Counted from the first letter of the stretch, positions 7,713 through 16,912 are shown. The stretch is 56,993 nt of DNA from JBOFSR01 sp051651645 (GCA_051651645.1 JBOFSR010000016.1:1-56993), one strand, 5' to 3'. The notes: a model not told the origin generated them from the letters alone. Made by a program: numbers and translations.

Positions 7713-7718
7713 GATTGA

Positions 7719-9317
7719 ATGGAAAAACAACTATCTCAAATCATACAAAATATATCGACTATAAATGACGTAAAAAACGATTGCAAAATTACTGGACTTG
7801 CCTTTGATTCGCGTGCGGTCAAAAAAGACTTTTTATTTTTTGCCCTTCCTGGCATTCACGTCGATGGCAACGAATACATTCTTCCCGCTATCAAAAACGG
7901 TGCAAATGCCGTTGTTTTTCAAGGCACTATTGACAAAAAAATACAAGAAGAAAACGCAGAAGTAATTTTCATCCACGTTACAGATTCACGGTTTTGCATG
8001 GCACCTATTGCCAATGATTTTTATGACACGCCATCAAAAAACCTTGTTATTTATGGAGTTACAGGAACAGAAGGAAAAAGCACCACCGTTTTTTTAATTT
8101 GGCAATTATTGCAATTTCTTGGAAAAAAAGCAGGTTTTATTTCAACCGTTGAATACTCACTTGGTGGAGAGGCGATAAAAAATCCCGAGCACCAAACAAC
8201 GCCCGAAGCTCCCATTATTCAGGAAAAACTCTACCAAATGATTCAAAACGGTTGCACTCACGCAGTAATTGAAAGCTCTTCCCACGGATTATCACCAAAA
8301 ACAAATCGACTAGGAAATATTTTTTTTGATGCCGTTGCCTTTATGAATGTTACCCATGAACATTTAGAGTTTCACGGCACATTTGAGCAGTATCGAGATG
8401 ACAAGGCAAATCTTTTTCGCTCACTTAACACGGCTATCCCAAAAATGGACAGCGAAACGAGGCTGCCTGTTGGAGCGGTTAATTTAGAAGATGACTCAGC
8501 CGAATATTTTGCAAATGCGACGTCAAAAGAAGTCATCGGATTTTGCATAAAGCCCGTCAAAAAAATTCCAGAAAAAATTGCAATTTATTTTGAGGCTAAA
8601 AATATTGTAAGCAAAATGGGCAACTCACGTTTTAACCTTGAGATAAAACATCGCAATCACGATGGAACATTCACCAGAAGGTTTGAGCAAAAAATGCAAA
8701 TCAATCTTAACGGAGAGTTCAATATTTACAATGCCTTAGCCGCACTCATTTTAGTCAGCAAAACCACCGCAACAAAAATTGAAGATTTAGCTCCCCTTGC
8801 GGAAAAACTTTTACCTGTACATGGACGCATGAGCGTTATCAATCAAGGCCAATCGTTTGAAGTCATTGTAGACTATGCACATACGCCCTCTTCTTTTGAA
8901 GCGATTTTTCCTGCTCTAAAAAAGCGTGCCAAAGGACGAATTATCAGCGTCTTTGGCTCTGGTGGTGAGCGTGATACCCAAAAACGCCCAATTCAAGGAG
9001 GCATTGCAAGCACATACAGCAATATTGTTATCCTGACCGATGAAGATCCGCGTGCAGACAATCCAATAGAAATACTTGAAATGATTGCCAAAGGCTGTAA
9101 ACGAGGAGAAACATTTCTTCAGAGGGAGAAAGAACTTTTTTTGATTCCAGATCGCCCAAGTGCAATTCGAAAAGCATTTTCCCTTGCAAAAAAAGATGAT
9201 ATTGTCCTCCTGCTCGGTAAAGGACATGAAAATTCAATCATTTACAAAGAAAAAACAATTCCCTATGACGAAATTACTGAAGCAAAAAAGGCTTTAAGCG
9301 AATTGGGTTTTAAATAA
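7719..9317 (+). CDS. murE: UDP-MurNAc-tripeptide synthetase MurE
   Basis: This 532-residue cytoplasmic Mur ligase adds the third (diamino) residue to UDP-MurNAc-L-Ala-D-Glu during peptidoglycan synthesis. It shows the N-terminal UDP-binding domain (SRAVKKDFLFFALPG), the ATP loop GVTGTEGKSTT with Lys120, the central-domain HxxLxFH and HGRM motifs, and the C-terminal GSGGERD. The diamino-acid selectivity motif, DNPR in meso-DAP enzymes, reads EDPR at 442-445. This agrees with use of another diamino acid, and treponemes are known to use L-ornithine. It is slightly longer than the usual 490-500 residues. It stands alone, apart from any mur cluster, and meets the next gene tail to tail 4 nt away. 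Confidence 0.92.
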   Translation: MEKQLSQIIQNISTINDVKNDCKITGLAFDSRAVKKDFLFFALPGIHVDGNEYILPAIKNGANAVVFQGTIDKKIQEENAEVIFIHVTDSRFCMAPIANDFYDTPSKNLVIYGVTGTEGKSTTVFLIWQLLQFLGKKAGFISTVEYSLGGEAIKNPEHQTTPEAPIIQEKLYQMIQNGCTHAVIESSSHGLSPKTNRLGNIFFDAVAFMNVTHEHLEFHGTFEQYRDDKANLFRSLNTAIPKMDSETRLPVGAVNLEDDSAEYFANATSKEVIGFCIKPVKKIPEKIAIYFEAKNIVSKMGNSRFNLEIKHRNHDGTFTRRFEQKMQINLNGEFNIYNALAALILVSKTTATKIEDLAPLAEKLLPVHGRMSVINQGQSFEVIVDYAHTPSSFEAIFPALKKRAKGRIISVFGSGGERDTQKRPIQGGIASTYSNIVILTDEDPRADNPIEILEMIAKGCKRGETFLQREKELFLIPDRPSAIRKAFSLAKKDDIVLLLGKGHENSIIYKEKTIPYDEITEAKKALSELGFK

Positions 9318-9321
9318 TTTT

Positions 9322-10056
9322 CTAATTAAAACGAGGATGAAAACTATCTTTATACTTTACGTACAAGCCTGTTGATTTAAGATCTTTCATTGCCGTGTCA
9401 TTGTTATCACGAATGATAACAGCAAAAAGTTGTGCTTCAACACCAGCCTTTGTCAGTCCAATTTTCCGTGCAACTTTTACATCAAAATTATGATTTTTCA
9501 ACTCTAAAACAGCGTTCAAGGCATTACGGGCATTGCGAAAAGCACCAACTTGTAACCAGCGATTATTCGCAATATCAGTAAAATATTCAAGCAGCGTATC
9601 TTGCGAAGCAGCTTCAGGAGTAAGATCCTCCTTCGGAATCGTCAAAGCAAGATTTTTCAAAATCTCCTCAACTCGCTTCTCATCGGCAAAATCTATCGCA
9701 GTTTCAGTTTCGCTTTCAAGCTGAGTAGAAGGCGTTTCAAGTGTCTCCAAGACATCGTCTTTTTTTGGCAATTTTTCATCACCTTCAAGCTCTTTGGCAG
9801 CAGATATAACCTTCGCAGGATCTAAGTTAGGATCAGGAACATCATAGGTCTGGGCAACTCCAGAATTCTTTTTTGATTCAGAAGTTTTTTTTCTATTTCT
9901 AATAAAAAAAAGACTAGCAGGAGTTTGTGACTCCTCATTTTTATGTATTTCTTTTTGAAGAAGCGGATTATAGACGTCATCTGAAAAAAATATGCTACAA
10001 GAAAAGAGCATTGTAACCATCAAAAGTAGTATTTTTTTACTGAAAGGTTGTTTCAT
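9322..10056 (-). CDS. Exported SPOR-domain protein
   Basis: This 244-residue protein has an N-terminal hydrophobic export signal. LFSC at about residues 17-20 could serve as a relaxed spirochaete lipobox. A charged low-complexity middle follows, and then a C-terminal domain (about 165-240) of SPOR type: it begins with the typical WLQVGAFRNARNA and has beta-alpha-beta periodicity. SPOR domains bind denuded glycan strands of peptidoglycan at division sites. Its end abuts murE. The ATG has no ribosome site but has a promoter-like element close upstream. Confidence 0.7.
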   Translation of the reverse strand: MKQPFSKKILLLMVTMLFSCSIFFSDDVYNPLLQKEIHKNEESQTPASLFFIRNRKKTSESKKNSGVAQTYDVPDPNLDPAKVISAAKELEGDEKLPKKDDVLETLETPSTQLESETETAIDFADEKRVEEILKNLALTIPKEDLTPEAASQDTLLEYFTDIANNRWLQVGAFRNARNALNAVLELKNHNFDVKVARKIGLTKAGVEAQLFAVIIRDNNDTAMKDLKSTGLYVKYKDSFHPRFN

Positions 10057-10061
10057 ACTAT

Positions 10062-10090
10062 ATTATCGACCATTTCTAAAAAAAACGCAA
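10062..10090 (-). promoter_or_regulatory. Candidate promoter of the SPOR gene
   Basis: On the minus strand, TTGCGT (10090-10085) and GATAAT (10067-10062) are 17 bp apart. The A of the ATG (10056) is the sixth base after the -10 box, again fitting a leaderless start. Confidence 0.4.
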
Positions 10091-10155
10091 TTAAAAAAGA
10101 GAAAGATGCTAAAAACTCCCTAAGCACAACCAATCGATTTGTCGTTAAAAAAGAT

Positions 10156-11277
10156 TTACAAACGAATTATGCGTGATTTTGTTAGTGTTTCGTTGCCGTC
10201 TTTGGTGATGAGAATATCATTTTCAAGGCGGACGCCGCCCAAAAGGGAATCGTAAAGTCCTGGTTCAAGGCTTGCAATCATTCCGTTCAAAAAAAGGATA
10301 TTTTTATCAGCGTCTTTTCGAATAAACGGATGTTCATGTGCCTCAAGTCCAATTCCATGGCCAAGTCCGTGTGGCATCACTCGTTTTTCTTTAGCAAAAC
10401 TTTTTTCTACAATCGTCGCTGCTTCTTTTACTGGCACGTTTGGAGCATAGAGTTTTTCAGCCTTGCTATATGCATGCTCAACAAGATTGATCAATTTTTC
10501 TTGCTCGTCATTAATATTTTTTGCAAAGGTAATCGTTACGTCACTGCCATATCCCTCATAGACCAAGCCAAAATCTAAAATAGAAAGTCCGTCGGTTGCA
10601 AAGGGCTTTGCCGTATAGGAAGGAAAACAGTGAATGCCAAAACTACGCTCGCTACCTGCAGCAAGGGTTTCAAAGCTTGTTCGCTCACAGCCTGCACTGC
10701 GGCACTCTTTTTCTATCAAAAGGGCAGCCTCCATTTCCGTTTTGATCGTGCCCGCAATCACTTTTTGTTCAATGATATCAATTAAATCATTCGTGATATT
10801 TGCAGCCTTCCGATGAAGGGCAATTTCGTGCTCATCCTTAATTGATCGCATTTTCTTTACAAAATCAAAGCAAAGATTTTCACGGCAGTAAATATCAAAC
10901 TGTGGAAGATGATCAACAACGCGTAAAAAACTTGGATACGGCGTTGTCGGAGAGATTTCAATATTCGAACGTGAAGGAATCTTTAATTCTTTGAGCATTC
11001 CCTCGATCGCGAGCAAAACATTTCGCTTGTATTTGGTAAACGGAATAATTTTATCAGCATGAGCCATTTTGTTTGCAAGATTAATATCCCACGGCGATAA
11101 AATTGTTTTGCCGTCAAATCGGATTGCTAAAAGTGCATCATTTGGCTGGCCGCAAAAGTATCGAACAGCGGGATTTCTGCAATGTTCAAAGTCCTCAAAA
11201 AAAACAACCGCAATTTTATTTTCTTGCATAAAGGAAGATAAAGCTTCAATTCGCAATTTGTAAGTAGCCTCAAGCAT
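10156..11277 (-). CDS. Xaa-Pro aminopeptidase (M24 family)
   Basis: This 373-residue metallopeptidase removes an N-terminal residue ahead of proline. An N-terminal creatinase-like domain (1-150) is followed by the pita-bread catalytic domain. All five metal ligands can be assigned: Asp235 and Asp246 (ILDFG and GSDVT), His307 (GLGHGIGLEAHE), Glu338 (SLEPG) and Glu352 (VRLEND). The length is typical. The start ATG follows AAGGAG. It lies 23 nt downstream of the nhaC-type gene in one operon, and the physiological link between the two is not obvious. Confidence 0.9.
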   Translation of the reverse strand: MLEATYKLRIEALSSFMQENKIAVVFFEDFEHCRNPAVRYFCGQPNDALLAIRFDGKTILSPWDINLANKMAHADKIIPFTKYKRNVLLAIEGMLKELKIPSRSNIEISPTTPYPSFLRVVDHLPQFDIYCRENLCFDFVKKMRSIKDEHEIALHRKAANITNDLIDIIEQKVIAGTIKTEMEAALLIEKECRSAGCERTSFETLAAGSERSFGIHCFPSYTAKPFATDGLSILDFGLVYEGYGSDVTITFAKNINDEQEKLINLVEHAYSKAEKLYAPNVPVKEAATIVEKSFAKEKRVMPHGLGHGIGLEAHEHPFIRKDADKNILFLNGMIASLEPGLYDSLLGGVRLENDILITKDGNETLTKSRIIRL

Positions 11278-11300
11278 GAAACTTTTCTCCTTTATATTTT

Positions 11301-12782
11301 TTAGACAAGGTAGCCAAAAATCAAGAATAGCACCGCACTAATTCCCGCAGCAATAAATCCATAGGGGATTTGCGTCAGTGCGTGATCAAAATTATTACAT
11401 CCTGCAGCAGCAGAGGTGATAACGGTCGCGTCAGAATAAAAGCAAATGTGGCTTCCAAAAACGCCTGCAGAAAGAACGGCTGCAACAACAAGCGTCATAT
11501 CAGCGTTTAGTGCAGTCGCAAGCGGAATAACTATTGGCAATGCAATGATATACATTCCCCAGTTTGTTCCTGTGATAAATTCTGTTATGGCAAGAATAAT
11601 AAATACAATCAGTGGCATAAGCTGCGGTTTCATAATTGGGCGAGCGGCATTTATAACATACTCGGTAAATCCAATTTGCTCATTCATTGCAGCAAAAATA
11701 AAGGCAAGCACCATCAGCATCAAAGGCAACATCATGTTTTTCAATCCTTTAAGCGTGGTGTCCGTAAAATCCTCTGCGGTCATGACATTTTGACTCAAGT
11801 AAAGAATGAACATAAACGCCATTGTAAAAAGAACGCCAATAAGCATGTCAACATCAAAATAAATTGTTGAAACGATTAGCACAAGAATCGGCAGGGCAAA
11901 ATTATAAATACTTGGCTTTTTTTTGAAATTCTTTTCTGTTTTTTTTCCACGAATATCAATTTTTGAAGAACCTGGGGGAGCAAGCTCTCCACCATTTGCA
12001 ACACGCTCTTCAGCCTTTTTCATGTAACCAAGGGGAGGAATAACGCCAAAAATAACCAGCGGAACAATCAGAGCGGCTATCCATCCGTAAAAATTATAGG
12101 GAATTGTTTTGATAAAATACATAATTCCCTCTCCTGCAGGAGCCCAGCCATTTGCCTCTAAAATGCGAGAACAAAAAACTGCCCACGTGGAAATAGGAAT
12201 TAAAACACACAGCGGAGCTGCAGTTGAATCAACAACATAGGCAAGCATTTCACGGGGAACTTTATGTTTATCAGTGATAGGAGTCATGCAAGATGCTACC
12301 GTCAAAGAATTTAAGTAATCATCAATAAAAACACAAATCCCTAAAATCCATGTCCAAAGCAATGAGGATTTTCGTGTTTTTGCATATTTTGAAACCCAAT
12401 CGCCAAAAGCAAAGGTTGCACCTGTTTTTTCAATTAATGCAATAATCGACCCCATTAAACCGCAAACGATAATAAGCCAAGCAATGTCCTCAGACATCAT
12501 TGTTTCAAGAACCGTTTCACTAAACGTTTTAAGCAAATCAACTCTTGAAATAAGCATAAAGCCAATAATCGAAGAGAGCGTTAGAGCTTCTAAAATACGG
12601 CGAGTTGCAAAAATGTATACTATTAAAAATATAGCAGGAATGCACACAATAAATCCAAAATCTTCTGGATTCTCAGGCAGAAACGCCGTTACTAAAAAAG
12701 TAAAAGCGACCACTATGATTATTACAAAAAGCGATCTTCTGCCTTTAAAATGATTTTTTTCTTTTTGTAAAAATTCAAACAT
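11301..12782 (-). CDS. NhaC-family Na+/H+ antiporter
   Basis: This 493-residue inner-membrane protein has about 12 hydrophobic segments. The NhaC-type signature regions are DDYLNSLTVASCMTPITD, a segment with VDSTAAPLCVLIPISTWA, and FITGTNWGMYIIALPI near the C-terminal third. It may exchange sodium for protons, although some family members exchange organic ions such as malate/lactate or amino acids. It is the first gene of an operon with the downstream M24 peptidase. Transcription should begin on its ATG. Confidence 0.82.
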   Translation of the reverse strand: MFEFLQKEKNHFKGRRSLFVIIIVVAFTFLVTAFLPENPEDFGFIVCIPAIFLIVYIFATRRILEALTLSSIIGFMLISRVDLLKTFSETVLETMMSEDIAWLIIVCGLMGSIIALIEKTGATFAFGDWVSKYAKTRKSSLLWTWILGICVFIDDYLNSLTVASCMTPITDKHKVPREMLAYVVDSTAAPLCVLIPISTWAVFCSRILEANGWAPAGEGIMYFIKTIPYNFYGWIAALIVPLVIFGVIPPLGYMKKAEERVANGGELAPPGSSKIDIRGKKTEKNFKKKPSIYNFALPILVLIVSTIYFDVDMLIGVLFTMAFMFILYLSQNVMTAEDFTDTTLKGLKNMMLPLMLMVLAFIFAAMNEQIGFTEYVINAARPIMKPQLMPLIVFIILAITEFITGTNWGMYIIALPIVIPLATALNADMTLVVAAVLSAGVFGSHICFYSDATVITSAAAGCNNFDHALTQIPYGFIAAGISAVLFLIFGYLV

Positions 12783-12788
12783 TAAATA

Positions 12789-12816
12789 ATTATATAAAAA
12801 AAATAAGTTTTGGCAA
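12789..12816 (-). promoter_or_regulatory. nhaC promoter, predicted leaderless start
   Basis: On the minus strand, TTGCCA (12816-12811) and TATAAT (12794-12789) are 16 bp apart. The seventh base after the -10 box is 12782, the A of the ATG. There is no Shine-Dalgarno. Confidence 0.65.
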
Positions 12817-13043
12817 GACTTTTAGCCACAGAAATTAGAGCTTACAAAAAAGAAGACGTAACATAACGAAAAAACTCATTGAAAAAAACTATAAATCAAC
12901 CTGCACTTGTTAAAAACTCCATACGTATCGAGCATTGCCTAGCCATTAAAAACTAGCGAATGATTTTATGAATCAAGATAAGTACTAACTACTAAAGTTT
13001 TTTTCATTTTTTGCCGATTCTTGAAGAGAAGTATTTTCAAAAC

Positions 13044-13072
13044 TTGACAAAATATACGTTTTACAATATTAT
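13044..13072 (+). promoter_or_regulatory. Promoter of the surface lipoprotein gene
   Basis: A perfect TTGACA (13044-13049) and TATTAT (13067-13072) are separated by 17 bp. The predicted start near 13079 leaves a 34-nt leader with a strong AAGGAGG (13100-13106). The -10 box lies inside an 11-bp inverted repeat. The rest of the interval from 12817 is AT-rich with nothing recognisable. Confidence 0.7.
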
Positions 13073-13090
13073 ATTACAGACGTATATTTT
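13049..13090. repeat. Operator-like 11-bp inverted repeat over the promoter
   Basis: AAAATATACGT (13049-13059) is exactly repeated in reverse complement at 13080-13090. The arm centres are 31 bp apart, about three helical turns. The repeat brackets the -10 box and the predicted start site, which suits a repressor-binding site. Confidence 0.6.
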
Positions 13091-13112
13091 TATATTAGCA
13101 AGGAGGCTAACT

Positions 13113-14927
13113 TTGTTAAGGATCTATACATATATTTTAATAATTAGTTCACTTTTTATAATCGCCTGCAAGGACATAAATTATAGTGATGCGTATACTG
13201 TTTCTATTGACAGCTCAATGATAGGCGGAGTGATTGAGATTGCTTCAGCAGAAAATATAATTCGTGCAGGTCAAGCCGTGCGAATTTCTGTTAAACCTGC
13301 TGAAGGCTTTGCACTTGTGGAGGATAGCTTAGCGTATTATGCAAATGGGATTCGTTATAATATAACTAAAAATTACTTTGATATGCCAGAAGCAGATATT
13401 ATCTTAACAGCAAGTTTTGGCTCTGGTTCATCAAAGGTTAGTTTAAAATTTGACAGAGAGCATGTAATTTTTTCAGAAAGCGTAACTATAAAACCTGAAA
13501 TAATATCAAGTGATGAAAATCAAAACTTCAACATACTATGGCATCCTCACGATCCGAGGATACAAGTTAAAGATAATGTTATTACAACAGCTTTTACAGA
13601 AGATCTTATTGAAGATATAACTATTTCTGTTATTGTAGAAGGCCATGCATATAGTGAAAAATCAATAAAGCTAACACACGTGCCAAAAAATTATTTTGAG
13701 GTTGACAGAGATACTATTCTAAAAATTAATGATTATATTGCCCCATTTGCCAATGGAATTTTGTATATTCCTGATGCGATCGATAATATCGAAATAACAA
13801 AAATTTCTGAAAAAGCTTTTTTTTACAATGAAAATTCTTCCGAAGCAACAAAATCAATATTAAGATCTATAAAAAAAATACATATTCCTTATACGATTAA
13901 AGGAATTGGAGCAGCAGCATTTAAAGCTTTGCCATATATTGAACAAATAATAATTTCACCAGCATCACCACCGCAAGGATTGAAAAATGGAGAAGCTTTA
14001 CCTGTCAATGTTTTTCAAGATATTGGAACATTAAGTTCCGTTCCAACAATCTTTGTTGTACCTGATTCATCGGTTGAAGTGTATAGAGTAGCAGCTGGGT
14101 GGAATGAATATGCCAATTTTATGCGCTCTTCAATTGAACGAGGCGTACACACAGAGGGGGCCTTTGTGATAAATGGTGATTACAGATCTTTGGTTTTTGC
14201 AAAACCCGACTCCTTGGTCAAGGCAGCTCCCATACCAAAAGATGGCAAGCAAGTGATATCTCTAAAAATTAATCCCGTCTTGGGTAATAACCGCGGAGCT
14301 ATCAATCGAGTATCAGAACTTTCCTTTATAATGCCTCCGTATGATGTTCAAGTTGTAGCAGACCAATCAAAAACGGCAGAGACCCGTGTTACACTCGATT
14401 GGCAAAATGGAACGATATCAGATACTGTCACTGCACAATACAATAGAGCTATCGGTGCAGCCTTTACTAACCATGACGGAACGGCTATTCCCGCCTTTAA
14501 CAAAAAACCTGAAAAACAGGGATTTGATTTCCAAGGATATTTTACGGAAAAACAAAACGGAACCATGTATTTCGATAAAAATATGGTGGGTAAAACATGG
14601 AACATAAGCGATTATACAAAAACCTTATATGCACAATGGATTATCAAAACAACTATTGTAACCTTTAACCCCAATGCACCCGATGTTATTGGAGGTCCTC
14701 ACCTTGATACAGATCATCCTTACACATTCACATACGGAGAACCTTTTCCATCAATGCAATCAAGTGCACCTACTCGTGAAGGCTATACATTCAAAGGATA
14801 TTGGACTGTTTCTGCTAGTACAGGGGGACGTGAAATTTACTTAGGAAACTCCGTGCAACTTGAGCCTGCATTTTCTAACTGGGATATAGAAAATGATACA
14901 TTAACAGTTTATGCCCGATGGGAGTAG
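13113..14927 (+). CDS. Surface lipoprotein with BspA-like LRR and InlB-type repeats
   Basis: The start is set at TTG 13113, 6 nt after AAGGAGG. The in-frame upstream codons lie in the promoter region. The resulting 604-residue protein begins with a lipoprotein signal, SSLFIIAC. It continues with beta-rich segments and a short BspA-type leucine-rich stretch (EITKISEKAFFYN, then IKKIHIPYTIKGIGAAAF). It ends with two Listeria-Bacteroides (InlB B/Flg_new) repeats that close with LYAQW and VYARWE. Such modules are common in treponemal surface proteins that bind host or bacterial partners. The ligand is unknown. It stands as a single-gene unit. Confidence 0.78.
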   Translation: MLRIYTYILIISSLFIIACKDINYSDAYTVSIDSSMIGGVIEIASAENIIRAGQAVRISVKPAEGFALVEDSLAYYANGIRYNITKNYFDMPEADIILTASFGSGSSKVSLKFDREHVIFSESVTIKPEIISSDENQNFNILWHPHDPRIQVKDNVITTAFTEDLIEDITISVIVEGHAYSEKSIKLTHVPKNYFEVDRDTILKINDYIAPFANGILYIPDAIDNIEITKISEKAFFYNENSSEATKSILRSIKKIHIPYTIKGIGAAAFKALPYIEQIIISPASPPQGLKNGEALPVNVFQDIGTLSSVPTIFVVPDSSVEVYRVAAGWNEYANFMRSSIERGVHTEGAFVINGDYRSLVFAKPDSLVKAAPIPKDGKQVISLKINPVLGNNRGAINRVSELSFIMPPYDVQVVADQSKTAETRVTLDWQNGTISDTVTAQYNRAIGAAFTNHDGTAIPAFNKKPEKQGFDFQGYFTEKQNGTMYFDKNMVGKTWNISDYTKTLYAQWIIKTTIVTFNPNAPDVIGGPHLDTDHPYTFTYGEPFPSMQSSAPTREGYTFKGYWTVSASTGGREIYLGNSVQLEPAFSNWDIENDTLTVYARWE

Positions 14928-14999
14928 AAATTAAGAAATTGCTTTGCGGCAAAACTTATGATACACCCCATGTAATAGCAATAGCTAAAAAATAAATCC

Positions 15000-15028
15000 T
15001 TGACCTCAGAGAAAAAACGTAGTAAAAT
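15000..15028 (+). promoter_or_regulatory. Promoter of the phosphohexomutase gene
   Basis: TTGACC (15000-15005) and TAAAAT (15023-15028) are separated by 17 bp. They give a leader of about 28 nt containing AGGA before the ATG at 15063. Confidence 0.6.
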
Positions 15029-15062
15029 TGTGGCTATAAAATTATAATAATAGGAATATCAC

Positions 15063-16823
15063 ATGACAAATGACGAAATTATCCAACGGGCAAATGAGTA
15101 CATTGCTCAAGAGCAAGATGCGTTTTTTAGATCTGAGGTTGAAGCTTTGCTTTCAAAAAAAGATTTTGCCGAGCTTGAAGACAGGTTTTATCAAAATCTT
15201 GAATTTGGGACAGGCGGATTGCGAGGCATTATTGCAGGTGGATCAAATCGGATGAATACGTCTGTTATAAACAAGGCGACTCAAGGACTTGCAACATATA
15301 TTATTAAAACTTTTCCCCAAAAGGCTCAAAAAGGCGAGCTAAAGGCGGTTGTTGCGTATGATTCACGACGATTTTCTGATGTTTTTGCACAGGCGACTGC
15401 GTTAATTTTTGCCGCAAATGGATTTACCGTTTATTTATTTTCAAGCTTGCGCCCAACTCCAGAGCTTTCTTTTGCCATTCGTGAGCTTTCTTGTGATACA
15501 GGCGTTGTTGTTACGGCTTCTCATAATCCTCCGCAGTACAACGGTTATAAGGCGTATTGGAATGATGGGGCACAAGTTACGCCGCCGCATGATGAGGGCA
15601 TAATTGCAGAGGTCAATATGGTTTCTGCGGTGAAAACTATTTCAAAAGGGGACGCTCTTAGTTCTGGAAAGCTTCATGTAATCGATAAAGAAATTGATGA
15701 AAAATATTGGAATATGGTAAAGGCACAACTTTTTAGACCGCAGTTGATAGCATCAAGCGCAAAGGATATAAAAGTTGTTTTTACGCCCTTGCATGGAACT
15801 GGTGCAATGCATGTTGAAAAAGTTTTGGGTGATTTGGGCTTAAAGGTCATTACTGTTCCCGAGCAAAAAGAGCCGAATGGTGATTTTCCGACGGTGAGTT
15901 ACCCCAATCCTGAGGAAGCTGCTGCCTTAAAAATGGCGATTGAGCTTGCCCAAAAAGAAAAGGCTGACGTCGTTATGGCAACGGATCCTGACGCTGATCG
16001 ATTTGGAAGTGCAGTCCCCGATCAAAATGGAAACTATGTTTTGATTAGCGGCAATCAAATGGGTGTTTTGCTAACTGATTATATCTTGCTTTCACGTAAA
16101 GAGTTAGGAAAAATCCCTTCGAATGCGGGAATTATTCGTTCAATTGTAACCACAACAATGGTTGACAGAATTTGCAAAGCGTATAACGTTCACTTGGAGG
16201 AATGCCTCACAGGTTTTAAATGGATTGCTGCTGCCACTGCTGAGTTTGAGAAAACTGGCAGGGCGTATATTTTTGGGTTTGAGGAAAGTTATGGCTACAC
16301 TGTTGAAAAAGAAATTCGCGATAAAGACGGAGTTTCTGCTGCGGCGATGTGTGCTGAAATGACTTTGTATTGGCGCTCAAAGGGAAAAACGCTTTTGAAT
16401 CGATTAGAAGAGCTTTTTACGGAATTTGGCTACTATGAAGACAGGGCAATTTCAAAAACTTTTACGGGATCCTCTGGAACTCAAACAATGAAAAATATTA
16501 TGGCAAAGTTGCGCTCCGATGGTTTGAAAATGCTTGGCGGAAAAAAAGTTGTGCAAATTCGTGATGTGGGCGAAAGCGTTTGTTTTGATCCGCATAATCC
16601 TGCTAAAAAAGAAAGCATTAGTCTTCCCAAAAGCAATGTTTTGCAATTTTATCTTGAAGACGGAACAACGGTGAGTGCTCGCCCTAGTGGAACAGAGCCA
16701 AAAATTAAATTTTATGTTAATTGCGTTGTGGACGTAAAAACGGATGTGCAAAGTGCAAAAAAAGAGGCGTGCGTATTTTGCGATAAAATTGTGCAAGAAA
16801 TAAATGACGTTTTGAACGTTTAA
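15063..16823 (+). CDS. Phospho-sugar mutase (phosphoglucomutase/phosphomannomutase)
   Basis: This 586-residue alpha-D-phosphohexomutase interconverts hexose 1- and 6-phosphates. The phosphoserine loop TASHNP is at 151-156 (Ser153). The Mg2+ loop DPDADR is at 308-313. The sugar-binding loop GFEESYGY follows, and the phosphate-binding RPSGTEPKIKF lies near the C terminus. The length matches the PgcA/PGM2-type subgroup rather than the roughly 450-residue ManB/GlmM type, so glucose 1-phosphate is the likelier substrate. It is a single gene with its own promoter. Confidence 0.9.
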   Translation: MTNDEIIQRANEYIAQEQDAFFRSEVEALLSKKDFAELEDRFYQNLEFGTGGLRGIIAGGSNRMNTSVINKATQGLATYIIKTFPQKAQKGELKAVVAYDSRRFSDVFAQATALIFAANGFTVYLFSSLRPTPELSFAIRELSCDTGVVVTASHNPPQYNGYKAYWNDGAQVTPPHDEGIIAEVNMVSAVKTISKGDALSSGKLHVIDKEIDEKYWNMVKAQLFRPQLIASSAKDIKVVFTPLHGTGAMHVEKVLGDLGLKVITVPEQKEPNGDFPTVSYPNPEEAAALKMAIELAQKEKADVVMATDPDADRFGSAVPDQNGNYVLISGNQMGVLLTDYILLSRKELGKIPSNAGIIRSIVTTTMVDRICKAYNVHLEECLTGFKWIAAATAEFEKTGRAYIFGFEESYGYTVEKEIRDKDGVSAAAMCAEMTLYWRSKGKTLLNRLEELFTEFGYYEDRAISKTFTGSSGTQTMKNIMAKLRSDGLKMLGGKKVVQIRDVGESVCFDPHNPAKKESISLPKSNVLQFYLEDGTTVSARPSGTEPKIKFYVNCVVDVKTDVQSAKKEACVFCDKIVQEINDVLNV

Positions 16824-16843
16824 AAATAAAATTATTTTATTTT
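16823..16843 (+). terminator. AT-only hairpin after the mutase gene (weak)
   Basis: Two 10-nt arms (16823-16832 and 16834-16843) made only of A and T are exact inverted repeats and end in a T-run. With no G-C pairs and almost no loop, termination is doubtful. Confidence 0.25.
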
Positions 16844-16870
16844 TACTTTTTTTCGTCAATATAGTATATT
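16842..16870 (+). promoter_or_regulatory. trxA promoter
   Basis: TTTACT (16842-16847) and TATATT (16865-16870) are 17 bp apart. The predicted start is near 16877, immediately before an inverted repeat. Confidence 0.55.
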
Positions 16871-16877
16871 TATAAAA

Positions 16878-16912
16878 TAGTAATTGTACCGCTGTTTTTG
16901 ACGGAATTACTA
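16878..16912 (+). promoter_or_regulatory. 5'-terminal stem-loop of the trxA leader
   Basis: TAGTAATT (16878-16885) pairs exactly with AATTACTA (16905-16912). After a 3-nt bulge, CCG pairs with CGG. The hairpin would begin at about the first base of the mRNA and end well before the AAGGAG site. This is consistent with an RNA-stabilising element or a protein operator. Confidence 0.45.

Larger units (their letters stand above)
7332..7718. other. Gene-free interval between the ECF operon and murE
   Basis: These 387 bases hold no reading frame of convincing length. They contain a perfect 20-bp inverted repeat (7380-7430), the direct repeat AAAATTATATT (twice between 7445 and 7495), and the murE promoter at the right end. 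I see no tRNA or known RNA fold. Confidence 0.6.

Noticed and set aside
11301..12782. Sodium or lithium riboswitch upstream of the nhaC-type gene
   Set aside because: The promoter leaves no leader, so there is no room for an RNA switch.
13011..13112. Upstream extension of the surface lipoprotein frame
   Set aside because: It runs through the TTGACA promoter and the operator-like repeat. The TTG at 13113 follows AAGGAGG and gives a proper lipoprotein signal.
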